From: an uncultured Oscillospiraceae bacterium
Lineage (GTDB): Bacteria; Bacillota; Clostridia; Oscillospirales; Ruminococcaceae
Assembly (NCBI GenBank): GCA_900543295.1
Contig: UQQY01000032.1
Coordinates: forward strand, 1-15,609
Direction of reading: 5' to 3'
DNA length: 15,609 nt
Shown here: positions 1 to 6,071 of the stretch, one piece after another
Numbering within the stretch: the stretch's first letter is position 1
Layout of the letters: each line of letters begins with the position of its first letter
Position numbers and translations under genes: made by a program
Notes under the pieces: generated by a model
Told to the model about the DNA's origin: nothing
Database searches by the model: none
What the model saw: the letters and a program-made list of their open reading frames with translations, nothing else

Positions 1-2
1 TA

Positions 3-71
3 CGAAAGCTCGATCCGGCCGTATTATCAGTATTAAATGAATTCCCGAAAGGAGTCAATCGACGGTTTTAA
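3..71 (+). CDS. C-terminal end of an unidentified protein (partial)
   Basis: This frame enters from the left edge and stops at TAA 69-71. The last residues read KLDPAVLSVLNEFPKGVNRRF. The stop lies only 11 bases before a perfect 16 bp terminator stem, which is the usual arrangement for a gene end. The other two plus frames also stop near here (34-36 and 38-40), so this frame is chosen on terminator spacing and on its plausible composition. No family can be named from about 22 residues. Confidence 0.45.
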   Translation, partial: RKLDPAVLSVLNEFPKGVNRRF

Positions 72-82
72 ATTTCTGTTAT

Positions 83-135
83 AAGCCGTTCCTTTTCCGA
101 TAAGGAGGAAAAGGAACGGCTTCCCTCTCCTTTTT
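83..135 (+). terminator. Intrinsic terminator of the gene entering from the left
   Basis: A perfect 16 bp stem joins 83-98 and 107-122 with an 8-base loop, followed by a pyrimidine-rich tract ending in TTTTT at 131-135. It would end transcription of the partial gene at 3-71 and insulates the next reading frame. Confidence 0.85.
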
Positions 136-167
136 GATTTACTGAAAAGGAGAAAGGGATTTTTACT

Positions 168-687
168 ATGAAAATCGATTTTTGTACCAGCTCAAGAGAA
201 TACAAATCGTTTATAAAATCACACGATAAACAATTTGTATATGATTGCGGTAAAAAAGCGCCCAGCGAGCTGCGCGAAATCTATGGACTTATGCAGATAA
301 CGCAGGAAGGCGCGGACTTCGAGCGAATCCGGCGCCTCCTTCACTGGACAGCGGCACATTTGACGCATCGCGGCGAGTATGACAATCACGATCCGCAGGA
401 AAGTCTTGTGCTCCTCGAGCGATATTTTACAGTATGATGCGAAGAATCTGTTCTTTTTCCGCTGCAAGCTGCGTCAGTGCTACGGCGCGCACAGAGGAAG
501 AGAGGGGATTGCCGAAATTGCGCCGGACGGCTTCGATGTGCATACGCGCATGGTGCAAAACCTGCTTTTCCGTATTGCAGAATACGGAGAGTCTCCGATA
601 TTTAAGGAATGGCTTTCCTTTGAAAGCGCGCTGCAAAACCAATATGTCAATATGGCGTCGTTTTGCGCGCCGCCCCAGCGGTTCTAA
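168..687 (+). pseudogene. Decayed transglutaminase-like gene, catalytic core deleted
   Basis: A good ribosome binding site (AAGGAGAAAGGG, 147-158) precedes ATG 168. The first 89 residues resemble the N-terminal half of clostridial transglutaminase-domain proteins: an acidic/aromatic stretch, then LLHWTAAHLTHRGEYDNHDP and SLVLLERYF at about residues 57-87. The frame then stops at TGA 435-437. From about 427 a second frame (open 364-687) carries DAKNLFFFRCKLRQCYG, then PDGFDVHTRMVQNLLFRIAEYG and a plausible C-terminus. From memory of the family this resembles its C-terminal part (typically YMAKNLFxFxCP). The middle of the domain, where the catalytic Cys, His and Asp would sit, is absent, and the two halves are in different frames. 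I infer an internal deletion with frameshift. The alternative is a short 89-residue gene followed by unrelated sequence. No promoter was identified; the upstream terminator implies it needs its own. Confidence 0.55.
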
Positions 688-769
688 AGTAATCGTATGA
701 AAACGGCATCGGCAGAATAAAACTGCCCTTGTGAGATTGCTTATGGAATTAAAATACGCCGTTTACGGC

Positions 770-804
770 AAAACAGCCGCCTTGATTCAGGCGGCTGTTT
801 TCTT
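770..804. terminator. Bidirectional terminator between the pseudogene and the PPK2-family gene
   Basis: A 12 bp stem (770-781 with 790-801) has an 8-base loop and A4/T4 at its edges, so it can act from either side. It lies 14 bases beyond the stop codon of the minus-strand phosphotransferase gene and about 80 bases beyond the end of the plus-strand pseudogene. Confidence 0.8.
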
Positions 805-814
805 CCTGCTTATC

Positions 815-2302
815 TTACTGCTTGTCGCCAAGCGCCGTTTCAATCGCATCGATCATCAAATGCATGGTCTTTAAACGCGCATATTTTTTATCGTTTGACT
901 CAATGATATGCCACGGCGCCGTCTTGGTACTGGTCTTTTGGATCATCTCGTTGACTGCGTCTTCATAGACGTCCCATTTTTCGCGGTTGCGCCAGTCCTC
1001 ATCTGTAATCTTCCATTGCTTGTCCGGATCGTTCTGCCGTGCGGTAAACCGGGCGAGCTGCGTGTCCTTGTCAATATGAATCCAGAATTTTAGAAGCACG
1101 GCGCCCCAGTCGGTCAGTTCTCGTTCGAACTCGTTAATTTCGTTATAGGCGCGCTGCCAGTCATGCTCGGAGCAGAAGCCCTCAAGGCGTTCTACCATGA
1201 CGCGTCCATACCAGGTACGGTCGAAGATCGTAATATGACCGGTTTTGGGAATTTGCCGCCAGAAGCGCCAGAGATAGTGCCGGGCAAGCTCGTGCGGCAG
1301 GGGACTTGCAATCGGAATCACTTCGTAGCCGCGCGGATCAAGCGCCGTGGCAATCCGCTTAATATTGCCGTCCTTTCCGGCCGCATCCCATCCCTCATAA
1401 GCCAGAATCACCGGGATTTTTTTGCGGTAGAGCCGGTAATGCAGTGTGCTGAGCTTTTCCTGACAGCGTTTAAGCTCTTCTTCATATACGTCGTCTGAAA
1501 CGGTTTTGTTCAAATCAATGTCGCACAGAAGCGGCGTGGGATTCAGCGGATAATCCTTTCGGATGATTGGACGCTGCCGGAGCGCATCACGGTTTTGAAT
1601 TGCCCTGTCAATACAGCCGGTGAGGACTTTCAGCGCGTCGTGTTCCGCTTCCAGCTTATGTGTGCTTTCTATGATATGCCACGGTGCGTCGGGCGTATGC
1701 GTGGCATAGAGATATTCCTCATAATCGTGAAGACAGGCGTCATAGTGCTTATTCTGCCATTTATCATGCTCGCTTACGCGCCAGGCGGTATCCTTGTCGG
1801 ACAGCAGAGTGCCGATACGCTTTCTTTGCTCCTTCTCGCTGATGTGCAGAAATATTTTTACCAGTAAATAGCCGTTGTCGATCAACTGCCGTTCAAAGGA
1901 GTTGATTGACTGAAGCCGGTCTGCATACTCTTTTTCTGAAAGCTCCCCATGCTGTTTTTGCCGGATGGTTTCATCCATCCAGCCGGAGTCGAGAAACAAA
2001 AATTTTCCGTTTTCCGGAATGTCCACAAAATGCCGCCAAAGGAAAGGGTGACGTTTATCCTCTTCAGTGGGTGCGCCTGTCGAAATGACCTTGAACGAAC
2101 GCGGATCAATCGGCGCAATCATCCGTCCGATTAAACGTCCCTTTCCAGATGCGCCCCAGCCCTCGACCAGCACCAGAACCGGCAGCTTTGTCTTTTTAAT
2201 CATTTGTTCCTGTCGGAATAATTGTTCGCGCAGGGCTTTGCGTTCAGCTTTCAGCGCTTCCTTTTCTGTGCGTTCTGTTTGAAACGCAAAATTTTTCAGC
2301 AT
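815..2302 (-). CDS. pap: Two-domain PPK2-family polyphosphate:AMP phosphotransferase
   Basis: The 495-residue product contains two fused PPK2 domains, the arrangement and length (about 495) known for enzymes that phosphorylate AMP to ADP with polyphosphate in the cytoplasm. Domain 1 has the Walker A-like EGWGASGKG at residues 47-55. Domain 2 has EGWDAAGKDG at 303-312 and the FDRTWYGRVMVER motif from about 360. Both halves also carry the late APWHIIES motif. In domain 1 the Asp of GWDAAGK is Gly and the DRxWYGR motif reads DSGWMDE, so the second domain is probably the catalytic one (inference). The frame stays open upstream to 2497, but ATG 2302 is chosen because GGAGG sits 8 bases before it and the upstream stretch runs through a promoter and repeats. 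The gene is monocistronic, with a candidate promoter at 2366-2395 and a terminator at 770-801. Confidence 0.93.
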   Translation of the reverse strand: MLKNFAFQTERTEKEALKAERKALREQLFRQEQMIKKTKLPVLVLVEGWGASGKGRLIGRMIAPIDPRSFKVISTGAPTEEDKRHPFLWRHFVDIPENGKFLFLDSGWMDETIRQKQHGELSEKEYADRLQSINSFERQLIDNGYLLVKIFLHISEKEQRKRIGTLLSDKDTAWRVSEHDKWQNKHYDACLHDYEEYLYATHTPDAPWHIIESTHKLEAEHDALKVLTGCIDRAIQNRDALRQRPIIRKDYPLNPTPLLCDIDLNKTVSDDVYEEELKRCQEKLSTLHYRLYRKKIPVILAYEGWDAAGKDGNIKRIATALDPRGYEVIPIASPLPHELARHYLWRFWRQIPKTGHITIFDRTWYGRVMVERLEGFCSEHDWQRAYNEINEFERELTDWGAVLLKFWIHIDKDTQLARFTARQNDPDKQWKITDEDWRNREKWDVYEDAVNEMIQKTSTKTAPWHIIESNDKKYARLKTMHLMIDAIETALGDKQ

Positions 2303-2365
2303 ATCAAACGCCTCCGTTCTCTTTTTGGAAAAAAGGGGCTGTCCGCCTTTTTCCACTCTGATTCT

Positions 2366-2395
2366 ATGATAAAACAAAAACCGCTGTGCATTCAA
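2366..2395 (-). promoter_or_regulatory. Candidate promoter of the polyphosphate:AMP phosphotransferase gene
   Basis: On the minus strand, TTGAAT (2390-2395) and TATCAT (2366-2371) are separated by 18 bases. This would start transcription about 55 bases upstream of ATG 2302. Both boxes are imperfect, so the call is tentative. Confidence 0.45.
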
Positions 2396-2440
2396 GTAAA
2401 ATATTCCGTTTTTCAAAAATTTTATTTGGAACAGAAGAGG

Positions 2441-2598
2441 CACATGGCCGAAAAAAATAGCCTTCGTTTCTCTGCGGCTATTTTTATTGCTCCGCAATAA
2501 AAAGAATTATAATGGCCGTGCCCCTTATCGGGGCACATGGCCGAAAAAAATAGCCTTCGTTTCTCTGCGGCTATTTTTTTATTGCTCCGCAATAAAAA
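2441..2598. repeat. Tandem duplicate of a double-hairpin repeat
   Basis: Two copies, 2441-2503 and 2534-2598, are identical except for two extra T in a T-run of the second copy. Each copy holds two hairpins. The first pairs an A-rich arm ending in TAGCC with GGCTA followed by a T-run, around a 13-base loop. The second is TTATTGC-TCC-GCAATAA. Between the copies lies a third hairpin, GTGCCCC-TTATC-GGGGCAC (2518-2536), which overlaps the start of the second copy. The hairpins resemble bidirectional terminators, yet they sit between two divergent promoters where no transcript needs to end. A short palindromic repeat element that was recently duplicated in place is therefore the likelier reading. 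Confidence 0.75.
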
Positions 2599-2604
2599 TA
2601 ATAC

Positions 2605-2632
2605 TTGACTTTTTTCATTACCGTGCTATAAT
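2605..2632 (+). promoter_or_regulatory. Promoter of tRNA-Gln
   Basis: TTGACT (2605-2610) and a perfect TATAAT (2627-2632) are separated by 16 bases, putting the start of transcription about 15 bases before the tRNA. This is among the best sigma-A type promoters in the window. Confidence 0.85.
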
Positions 2633-2654
2633 ATATAATGTCGCAAATAAATAG

Positions 2655-2730
2655 TGGGGTATCGCCAAGCGGTAAGGCAGCAGATTCTGAATCTGCCATT
2701 CCGGTGGTTCGAATCCATCTACCCCAGCCA
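2655..2730 (+). tRNA. tRNA-Gln (anticodon CTG)
   Basis: A complete cloverleaf can be folded. The acceptor stem TGGGGTA/TACCCCA is at 2655-2661 and 2720-2726. The D arm starts at 2664. The anticodon stem GCAGA/TCTGC is at 2680-2684 and 2692-2696, with loop TTCTGAA giving anticodon CTG at 2687-2689, which reads CAG (Gln). The T arm is GGTGG-TTCGAAT-CCATC. The discriminator is G and CCA is encoded (2728-2730). It has its own strong promoter and a terminator immediately after it, so it is a single-gene transcription unit. Confidence 0.97.
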
Positions 2731-2732
2731 GT

Positions 2733-2763
2733 AAAAGACCAAGTTATATGACTTGGTCTTTTT
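2733..2763 (+). terminator. Terminator of tRNA-Gln
   Basis: An 11 bp stem (2734-2744 with 2751-2761) has a 6-base loop and ends in a run of five T (2759-2763). It starts only three bases after the CCA end. Confidence 0.92.
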
Positions 2764-2784
2764 CAATGGAATTTGTTCCTTACG

Positions 2785-2858
2785 AAACGAGTGAAGTATT
2801 ACTTCGTAATATGAAATACGCTTCGTGTATGAAATGTGCCTGCGGCATATATGGAAAT
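2785..2858. repeat. Array of mini-hairpins separated by ATGAAAT
   Basis: Short hairpins with 3-base loops alternate with the heptamer ATGAAAT. ATTAC-TTC-GTAAT (2798-2810) is followed by ATGAAAT (2811-2817). ATACGC-TTC-GTGTAT (2816-2830) is followed by ATGAAAT (2829-2835). ATGTGCC-TGC-GGCATAT (2834-2850) is followed by ATGGAAAT (2851-2858). A decayed first unit, CGAAACG then GTGAAGT, precedes them. The hairpin sequences differ while the folding and spacer are kept, so this is structured non-coding DNA or RNA. Frames running through it have no ribosome binding site and are not genes. From memory, similar hairpin/ATTTCAT arrays occur between genes in other Clostridia; I could not verify this. 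Confidence 0.65.
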
Positions 2859-2937
2859 CGCAGACGCGTCCTTTTCGTATTCTCCAGCCAATCGGGAACC
2901 TTGATACGCAGTTCGCGTTCGGAGCTTTTCTTTTGCT
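2859..2937. other. Unassigned sequence between the hairpin array and the MarR gene
   Basis: No convincing gene, promoter or strong terminator is visible here. It lies just beyond the stop codon of the minus-strand MarR gene and may be the tail of the repeat element. MarR therefore has no clear terminator of its own. Confidence 0.4.
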
Positions 2938-3372
2938 TTATACTTTTTTTAAGAATTCGCGGAGAGTAGAAACGGCCTCAAGAAAACGAAGCTGTTCATT
3001 TTCGGATAAGGCGGAAAGCTGTTCGGCGAAATGTGAAACGACAGTTTTTTGCATGTTGTCAAGAAAGGTAAGCCCTTCTTCGCTCAATGACAGAAAGACG
3101 CGCCGACGATCCTGATTGTCTGCCGTACGGATCAGAAAGCCGCGGTCATGCAGTGTGGAAACCGCAACTGAAAGCTGCGGCTGCGAAACGTTGATCGCCT
3201 GAGAGAGCGTGGACAGTGTACACCTTTTCTCATGCAACAAATGTATCATAATACGCATGTGCATCGGCGGAATCAGATCAGAGGCCAGCTTAAAAAAAGG
3301 GCGTGAAAACTGGCGGTCGAATTCCGGCGTGAGAGAGAGAAGCGCTTGACAAAGCTCTTCCTGCCTGTTCAT
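2938..3372 (-). CDS. MarR-family transcriptional regulator
   Basis: The product is a 144-residue cytoplasmic DNA-binding protein of normal MarR length. The winged helix-turn-helix covers about residues 35-105. It includes STLSQAINVSQPQLSVAVSTL (recognition helix), a wing with DNQDRRRVFLSLSEEG carrying the family's typical D-x-R-R hallmark, and flanking helices for dimerisation. The start at ATG 3372 has only a weak upstream AAAGG at a long distance (about 13 bases), but no better start exists. It is divergent from the HEAT-repeat gene with 150 bases between the starts, so it may control itself and that neighbour (inference). A TATAAT on the minus strand (3419-3424) could be its -10 box, with no good -35. 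The ligand cannot be predicted. Confidence 0.92.
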   Translation of the reverse strand: MNRQEELCQALLSLTPEFDRQFSRPFFKLASDLIPPMHMRIMIHLLHEKRCTLSTLSQAINVSQPQLSVAVSTLHDRGFLIRTADNQDRRRVFLSLSEEGLTFLDNMQKTVVSHFAEQLSALSENEQLRFLEAVSTLREFLKKV

Positions 3373-3423
3373 AAAAAATTCACTGCCTTTCTGAAAAATT
3401 GTAAAAGGTCTATGCTATATTAT

Positions 3424-3479
3424 AAATAATTTATTTTTATTAACGGTTTATAAAACAAATCTTATAATAACAGTATAAT
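3424..3479 (+). promoter_or_regulatory. Divergent promoter region with possible MarR operator
   Basis: The very AT-rich gap between the MarR and HEAT-repeat genes has TTAACG (3440-3445), then 17 bases, then TATAAT (3463-3468) facing right, and another TATAAT at 3474-3479. AAATAA-T-TTATTT (3424-3436) is a 6 bp inverted repeat that abuts the candidate MarR -10 box (minus strand 3419-3424). An operator role is inference from position and symmetry only. Confidence 0.45.
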
Positions 3480-3522
3480 GAAGCCATACTGTTTTGTCAA
3501 CGGTCGAAAGGAGATTGTCAGG

Positions 3523-3855
3523 ATGTCAAAACTTGAAAAAATTCAAGAAGCAGTAGAAAAAAAGAAAGTAAAAAAAGTTGCGAAGTTTACAGATGATGCG
3601 GACAGTACGGTTCGTGCGGCTGCGTTTGAAGCGTTGGGCGCATTTCCGGGTGACGAATATGCATTGGAAATTTGTCAGAATACTATCCGCGACAGCGATC
3701 CGGCTGTCCGCCTTGCGGTTGCGAGAGCGCTCGCAAAAATTGGCAACGACCATGTTGTTGAGGCGCTCCGGCACCAGATGCTGAACGAAACAGATTCAGC
3801 GCTTAAAAAAGCGTTTGAAGATGCGATGGATGCCTGCCGCGAACGCCGTTTCTGA
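3523..3855 (+). CDS. Small HEAT-repeat protein
   Basis: The 110-residue soluble protein is built almost entirely of helices. A basic N-terminal helix rich in Lys (about 9-22) is followed by two to three HEAT-like repeats: DADSTVRAAAFEALGAF, then RDSDPAVRLAVARALAKIG, then a final degenerate helix pair. The Asp-Pro-x-Val-Arg and Ala-Leu-x-x-Ile-Gly signatures are those of PBS-lyase-type HEAT repeats, which act as protein-binding scaffolds. No catalytic motif is seen. ATG 3523 is chosen over the in-frame ATG at 3478 because GAAAGGAG lies 9 bases before it and the earlier start would overlap the promoter. It is transcribed alone, divergent from the MarR gene, and ends at a strong terminator. The specific role is unknown. 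Confidence 0.85.
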   Translation: MSKLEKIQEAVEKKKVKKVAKFTDDADSTVRAAAFEALGAFPGDEYALEICQNTIRDSDPAVRLAVARALAKIGNDHVVEALRHQMLNETDSALKKAFEDAMDACRERRF

Positions 3856-3890
3856 TCTTCGCGTTCTTCCATGATGAAATAGACTGCGTT

Positions 3891-3936
3891 AAAGAGAAAC
3901 AAGACCGCTTTTCAAAACGGTCTTGTTTCTCTTTTT
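3891..3936 (+). terminator. Terminator of the HEAT-repeat gene
   Basis: A perfect 17 bp stem (3891-3907 with 3918-3934) has a 10-base loop, and the T-run extends through the right arm to 3936. It lies 35 bases after the stop codon. Confidence 0.93.
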
Positions 3937-3991
3937 GCCTGTATATCAAGGAAGAAAGCGCGCAGACTATTTCCTGTCAGGAGGAATGGTT

Positions 3992-4384
3992 TTGCGCTTG
4001 ATAAAATTCCGGCGGATTCTCCGGCTTTTTTTGATCGGTGCGGTTGGCTATACACTGATTGAAATTTTATGGCGCGGGCACACCCATTGGACAATGAGCA
4101 TTACCGGCGGCGTTTGCTTTGTGCTGATCTACACCATTTGGCGCCGCCTTTTTGCCGCACCGTGGTATCGCGTCTGCTTATGCTGCGCGGCGGCTGTCAC
4201 AGGAGTTGAATTTGTGGTAGGCTGTATTGTCAACCTGCTGCTTGGATGGAATGTATGGAACTATGAACAGCTTCCGCTGCACCTGTTTGGTCAGATTTGC
4301 CCGCTGTTCAGTATTCTTTGGTTCTTTCTCTCTGCGCTTTTGCTGCCGCTCTGCCGTCTTCTCAGAAAAAAGGGGATCTGCTGA
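3992..4384 (+). CDS. Small four-helix membrane protein, CmpB-type putative ABC permease family
   Basis: The 130-residue product has about four membrane helices after a basic N-terminus. The conserved WRGHTHWTMSITGGVCF stretch and the late QICPLFSILWFFLS helix match the family named ABC_trans_CmpB, whose transport role is inferred and not proven. The start needs a decision: AGGAGG (3979-3984) lies 1 base before an ATG at 3986 but 7 bases before an in-frame TTG at 3992, so TTG is the likelier start and would shorten the protein by two residues. No ABC ATPase gene is adjacent. No promoter was recognised between it and the upstream terminator. A terminator follows directly. Confidence 0.8.
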   Translation: MRLIKFRRILRLFLIGAVGYTLIEILWRGHTHWTMSITGGVCFVLIYTIWRRLFAAPWYRVCLCCAAAVTGVEFVVGCIVNLLLGWNVWNYEQLPLHLFGQICPLFSILWFFLSALLLPLCRLLRKKGIC

Positions 4385-4386
4385 TG

Positions 4387-4424
4387 AAAAATCCGCCCGC
4401 ATTTTACGTGCAGGCGGATTTTGT
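4387..4424. terminator. Bidirectional terminator between the CmpB-type gene and hflX
   Basis: AAAATCCGCC (4388-4397) pairs with GGCGGATTTT (4413-4422), and after one mismatch an inner GCA/TGC pairs around TTTTACG. A and T runs on both sides allow it to act for the plus-strand gene ending at 4384 and the minus-strand gene ending at 4427. Confidence 0.88.
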
Positions 4425-4426
4425 CT

Positions 4427-5710
4427 TCAATCGACCTTATTCTGTGTATCTGAATTTTCCGCTGTCTCCTGTAAAACATAAGGCGCAAGCTGTGGTTCCA
4501 TCGATTTTGGAACCGATACCGTAAGCCGCGTACCCGTATCGGTATAAGAAATCGCATGAATCTGCCCGTTTTGCCGGATAAGAGGAAGAACTGCGCCTGC
4601 CGAATAGGGAAGAAGCAGATCAAGCGGAACCATCCTGCTGGAGAGAAACATCTCGATGCGCGCGAGCAGTGCGGCAATGCCTTCGCCTGTTTTGGCCGAG
4701 AGGCAAACCGTATCCGTCGTATTGTACGGACGCATTGAGGGATGCACTAGGTCGCACTTATTGTATACGGTAAGGGACGGAATATCCGCGCAGCCAAGTG
4801 ATGACAGCAGTTCCTCCGCCACCTGTTTCTGCTCTGCAACGGCGGGATTTGCAAGGTCGCAGACATGCAGAATAAAGTCGGCCTGCGCCGCTTCCTCCAG
4901 AGTGGATTCAAACGCACTGATTAACTGGTGCGGCAGCCGCCTGAGCAGTCCTACGGTATCGACCAGCACGGCCTTCTGTCCGCTTGGTAAAAACAGCTCG
5001 CGCGCCATTGGATCAAGCGTTGCAAAAAGCTGATTTTTTGCATAAGCCTCCGCGCCAGTCAGCGCGTTTAGAAGCGTGGATTTTCCGGCATTTGTATATC
5101 CGACAAGCGCGATCGAGGCGACATCGTTTTTCTTTCTCCTTTGGCGGCGGTCTCCGCGGCGTCTGGCAAGCAGCGAAAGCTCGCGGGAAAGCGTCTCAAT
5201 ACGGCGGCGGATATGGCGGCGGTCGCTTTCCAGTTTAGTCTCGCCCGGGCCACGGGTGCCGATGCCGCCGCCCTGCCGCGAAAGCTTCCTGCCCATGCCC
5301 AAAAGCCGCGGAAGCAGGTATTTCTGCTGGGCAAGCTCAACCTGCAATTTGCCTTCGTTGGAGCGTGCGCGCTGTGCGAAAATGTCCAGAATCAGCATGG
5401 TGCGGTCGATTACATCGAGGCCGGTCAGCTCTTCGATATTCCGAAGCTGTACGCCGGAGAGCTCATCGTCCACAATCAGAAGCTGCGCGTCGAGCCGCTC
5501 TGCCGTTTCCTTAATTTGCGCAAGCTTTCCCGCGCCGAGATAGGTGGCGCTGTTTACGGCGGGCATGTTCTGGATGACCTGTACCACAACCCTTGCGCCC
5601 GCTGTTTCAGCAAGCTCTTCCAGCTCCTGCATGGAATCTTCTGCGTCGAATGCGCCGGTATTGACGCTGGCGAGAATTGTGTTTTGTTTATTATCCTCAA
5701 CATTATACAA
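4427..5710 (-). CDS. hflX: GTPase HflX
   Basis: The 427-residue GTPase binds the 50S ribosomal subunit and in other bacteria splits stalled or stress-inactivated ribosomes. The N-terminal HflX domain (about 10-165) ends in the glycine-rich GGGIGTRGPGETKLE (147-161). The linker has a coiled, Arg-rich helix (about 163-195). The G domain shows G1 GYTNAGKS (204-211), FATLDP in switch I (229-234), G3 DTVG (251-254), G4 NKCD (317-320) and G5 SAK (338-340). The C-terminal domain is complete. The start is TTG 5710, with GAAAGG about 12 bases upstream; the frame stays open a further 16 codons or so upstream without a better start, so the exact N-terminus is uncertain. A good promoter lies at 5762-5790. 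Confidence 0.97.
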   Translation of the reverse strand: MYNVEDNKQNTILASVNTGAFDAEDSMQELEELAETAGARVVVQVIQNMPAVNSATYLGAGKLAQIKETAERLDAQLLIVDDELSGVQLRNIEELTGLDVIDRTMLILDIFAQRARSNEGKLQVELAQQKYLLPRLLGMGRKLSRQGGGIGTRGPGETKLESDRRHIRRRIETLSRELSLLARRRGDRRQRRKKNDVASIALVGYTNAGKSTLLNALTGAEAYAKNQLFATLDPMARELFLPSGQKAVLVDTVGLLRRLPHQLISAFESTLEEAAQADFILHVCDLANPAVAEQKQVAEELLSSLGCADIPSLTVYNKCDLVHPSMRPYNTTDTVCLSAKTGEGIAALLARIEMFLSSRMVPLDLLLPYSAGAVLPLIRQNGQIHAISYTDTGTRLTVSVPKSMEPQLAPYVLQETAENSDTQNKVD

Positions 5711-5761
5711 TATGTAATCAAACCTTTCTATCGTTTCGGAAGTTCCTTCGTGTTAATGCCT

Positions 5762-5790
5762 ATTATACGCGGAAAATGGCGGAGTGTCTA
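5762..5790 (-). promoter_or_regulatory. Promoter of hflX
   Basis: On the minus strand, TAGACA (5785-5790) and TATAAT (5762-5767) are separated by exactly 17 bases. The -35 box coincides with the last codons and TAG stop of bofA, so hflX can be transcribed independently of the sporulation genes upstream. Confidence 0.75.
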
Positions 5791-6057
5791 CGTACGAAAG
5801 CAGGATGCGGCGAAAACAGCGCCGGAAAGCAGGGCAACGCCGGGCGCGCCGAGAATAGCCGAGGCGGCTCCGGTAAGAAAGTTTACAGGCAGGGAAAGCC
5901 CTGCCTGTGTAAGCAGAAAGGAGACAGGAAACAGTGTAAGCAGGCCGGTAAAAGCGTTAAAGCAGAATCCCGCAAGCTTTTTTCGTTTCTTGTGCCAGAG
6001 TAAAAGCTGGAAAAGCAGCAGAAGAACCAAAACAGATGTCAGAATCCATTCTGTCAA
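5788..6057 (-). CDS. bofA: BofA-family pro-sigmaK processing inhibitor
   Basis: The 89-residue membrane protein is close to the 87 residues of Bacillus BofA, which in the outer forespore membrane restrains the SpoIVFB protease that activates sigma-K. Two hydrophobic segments are visible. A first helix (about 4-18) is followed by a basic KKRKK, then the conserved second half with N-x-x-x-G, LSLPVN and the C-terminal ILGAPGVALL motif typical of the family. The start is TTG 6057: AAGGGAG lies 8 bases upstream, whereas an earlier TTG at 6075 lies before this site. It follows yaaL directly (the ribosome binding site overlaps the yaaL stop), which is the Firmicute yaaL-bofA order. Its presence points to a spore former. 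Confidence 0.87.
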   Translation of the reverse strand: MTEWILTSVLVLLLLFQLLLWHKKRKKLAGFCFNAFTGLLTLFPVSFLLTQAGLSLPVNFLTGAASAILGAPGVALLSGAVFAASCFRT

Positions 6058-6071
6058 AAGAAAAACTCCCT

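Noticed and set aside
2320..2355. Possible attenuator hairpin in the leader of the polyphosphate:AMP phosphotransferase gene
   Set aside because: The A/T-rich arms can pair, but the stem is weak and imperfect and no regulatory motif accompanies it.
2303..2497. N-terminal extension of the polyphosphate:AMP phosphotransferase by 65 codons
   Set aside because: The stretch crosses the candidate promoter and one repeat copy, while ATG 2302 has a proper ribosome binding site and gives the normal family length.
2441..2598. Possible CRISPR array
   Set aside because: There are only two copies, no spacers of uniform length and no cas genes; each copy is a palindromic hairpin unit.
2711..2770. Attachment site of an integrated element at the 3' end of tRNA-Gln
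   Set aside because: No second copy of the tRNA 3' end and no integrase gene are present in the window.
2748..3115. Plus-strand frames through the mini-hairpin array
   Set aside because: They lack ribosome binding sites, run antisense into marR, and their codons follow the hairpin/ATGAAAT repeat and not a protein pattern.
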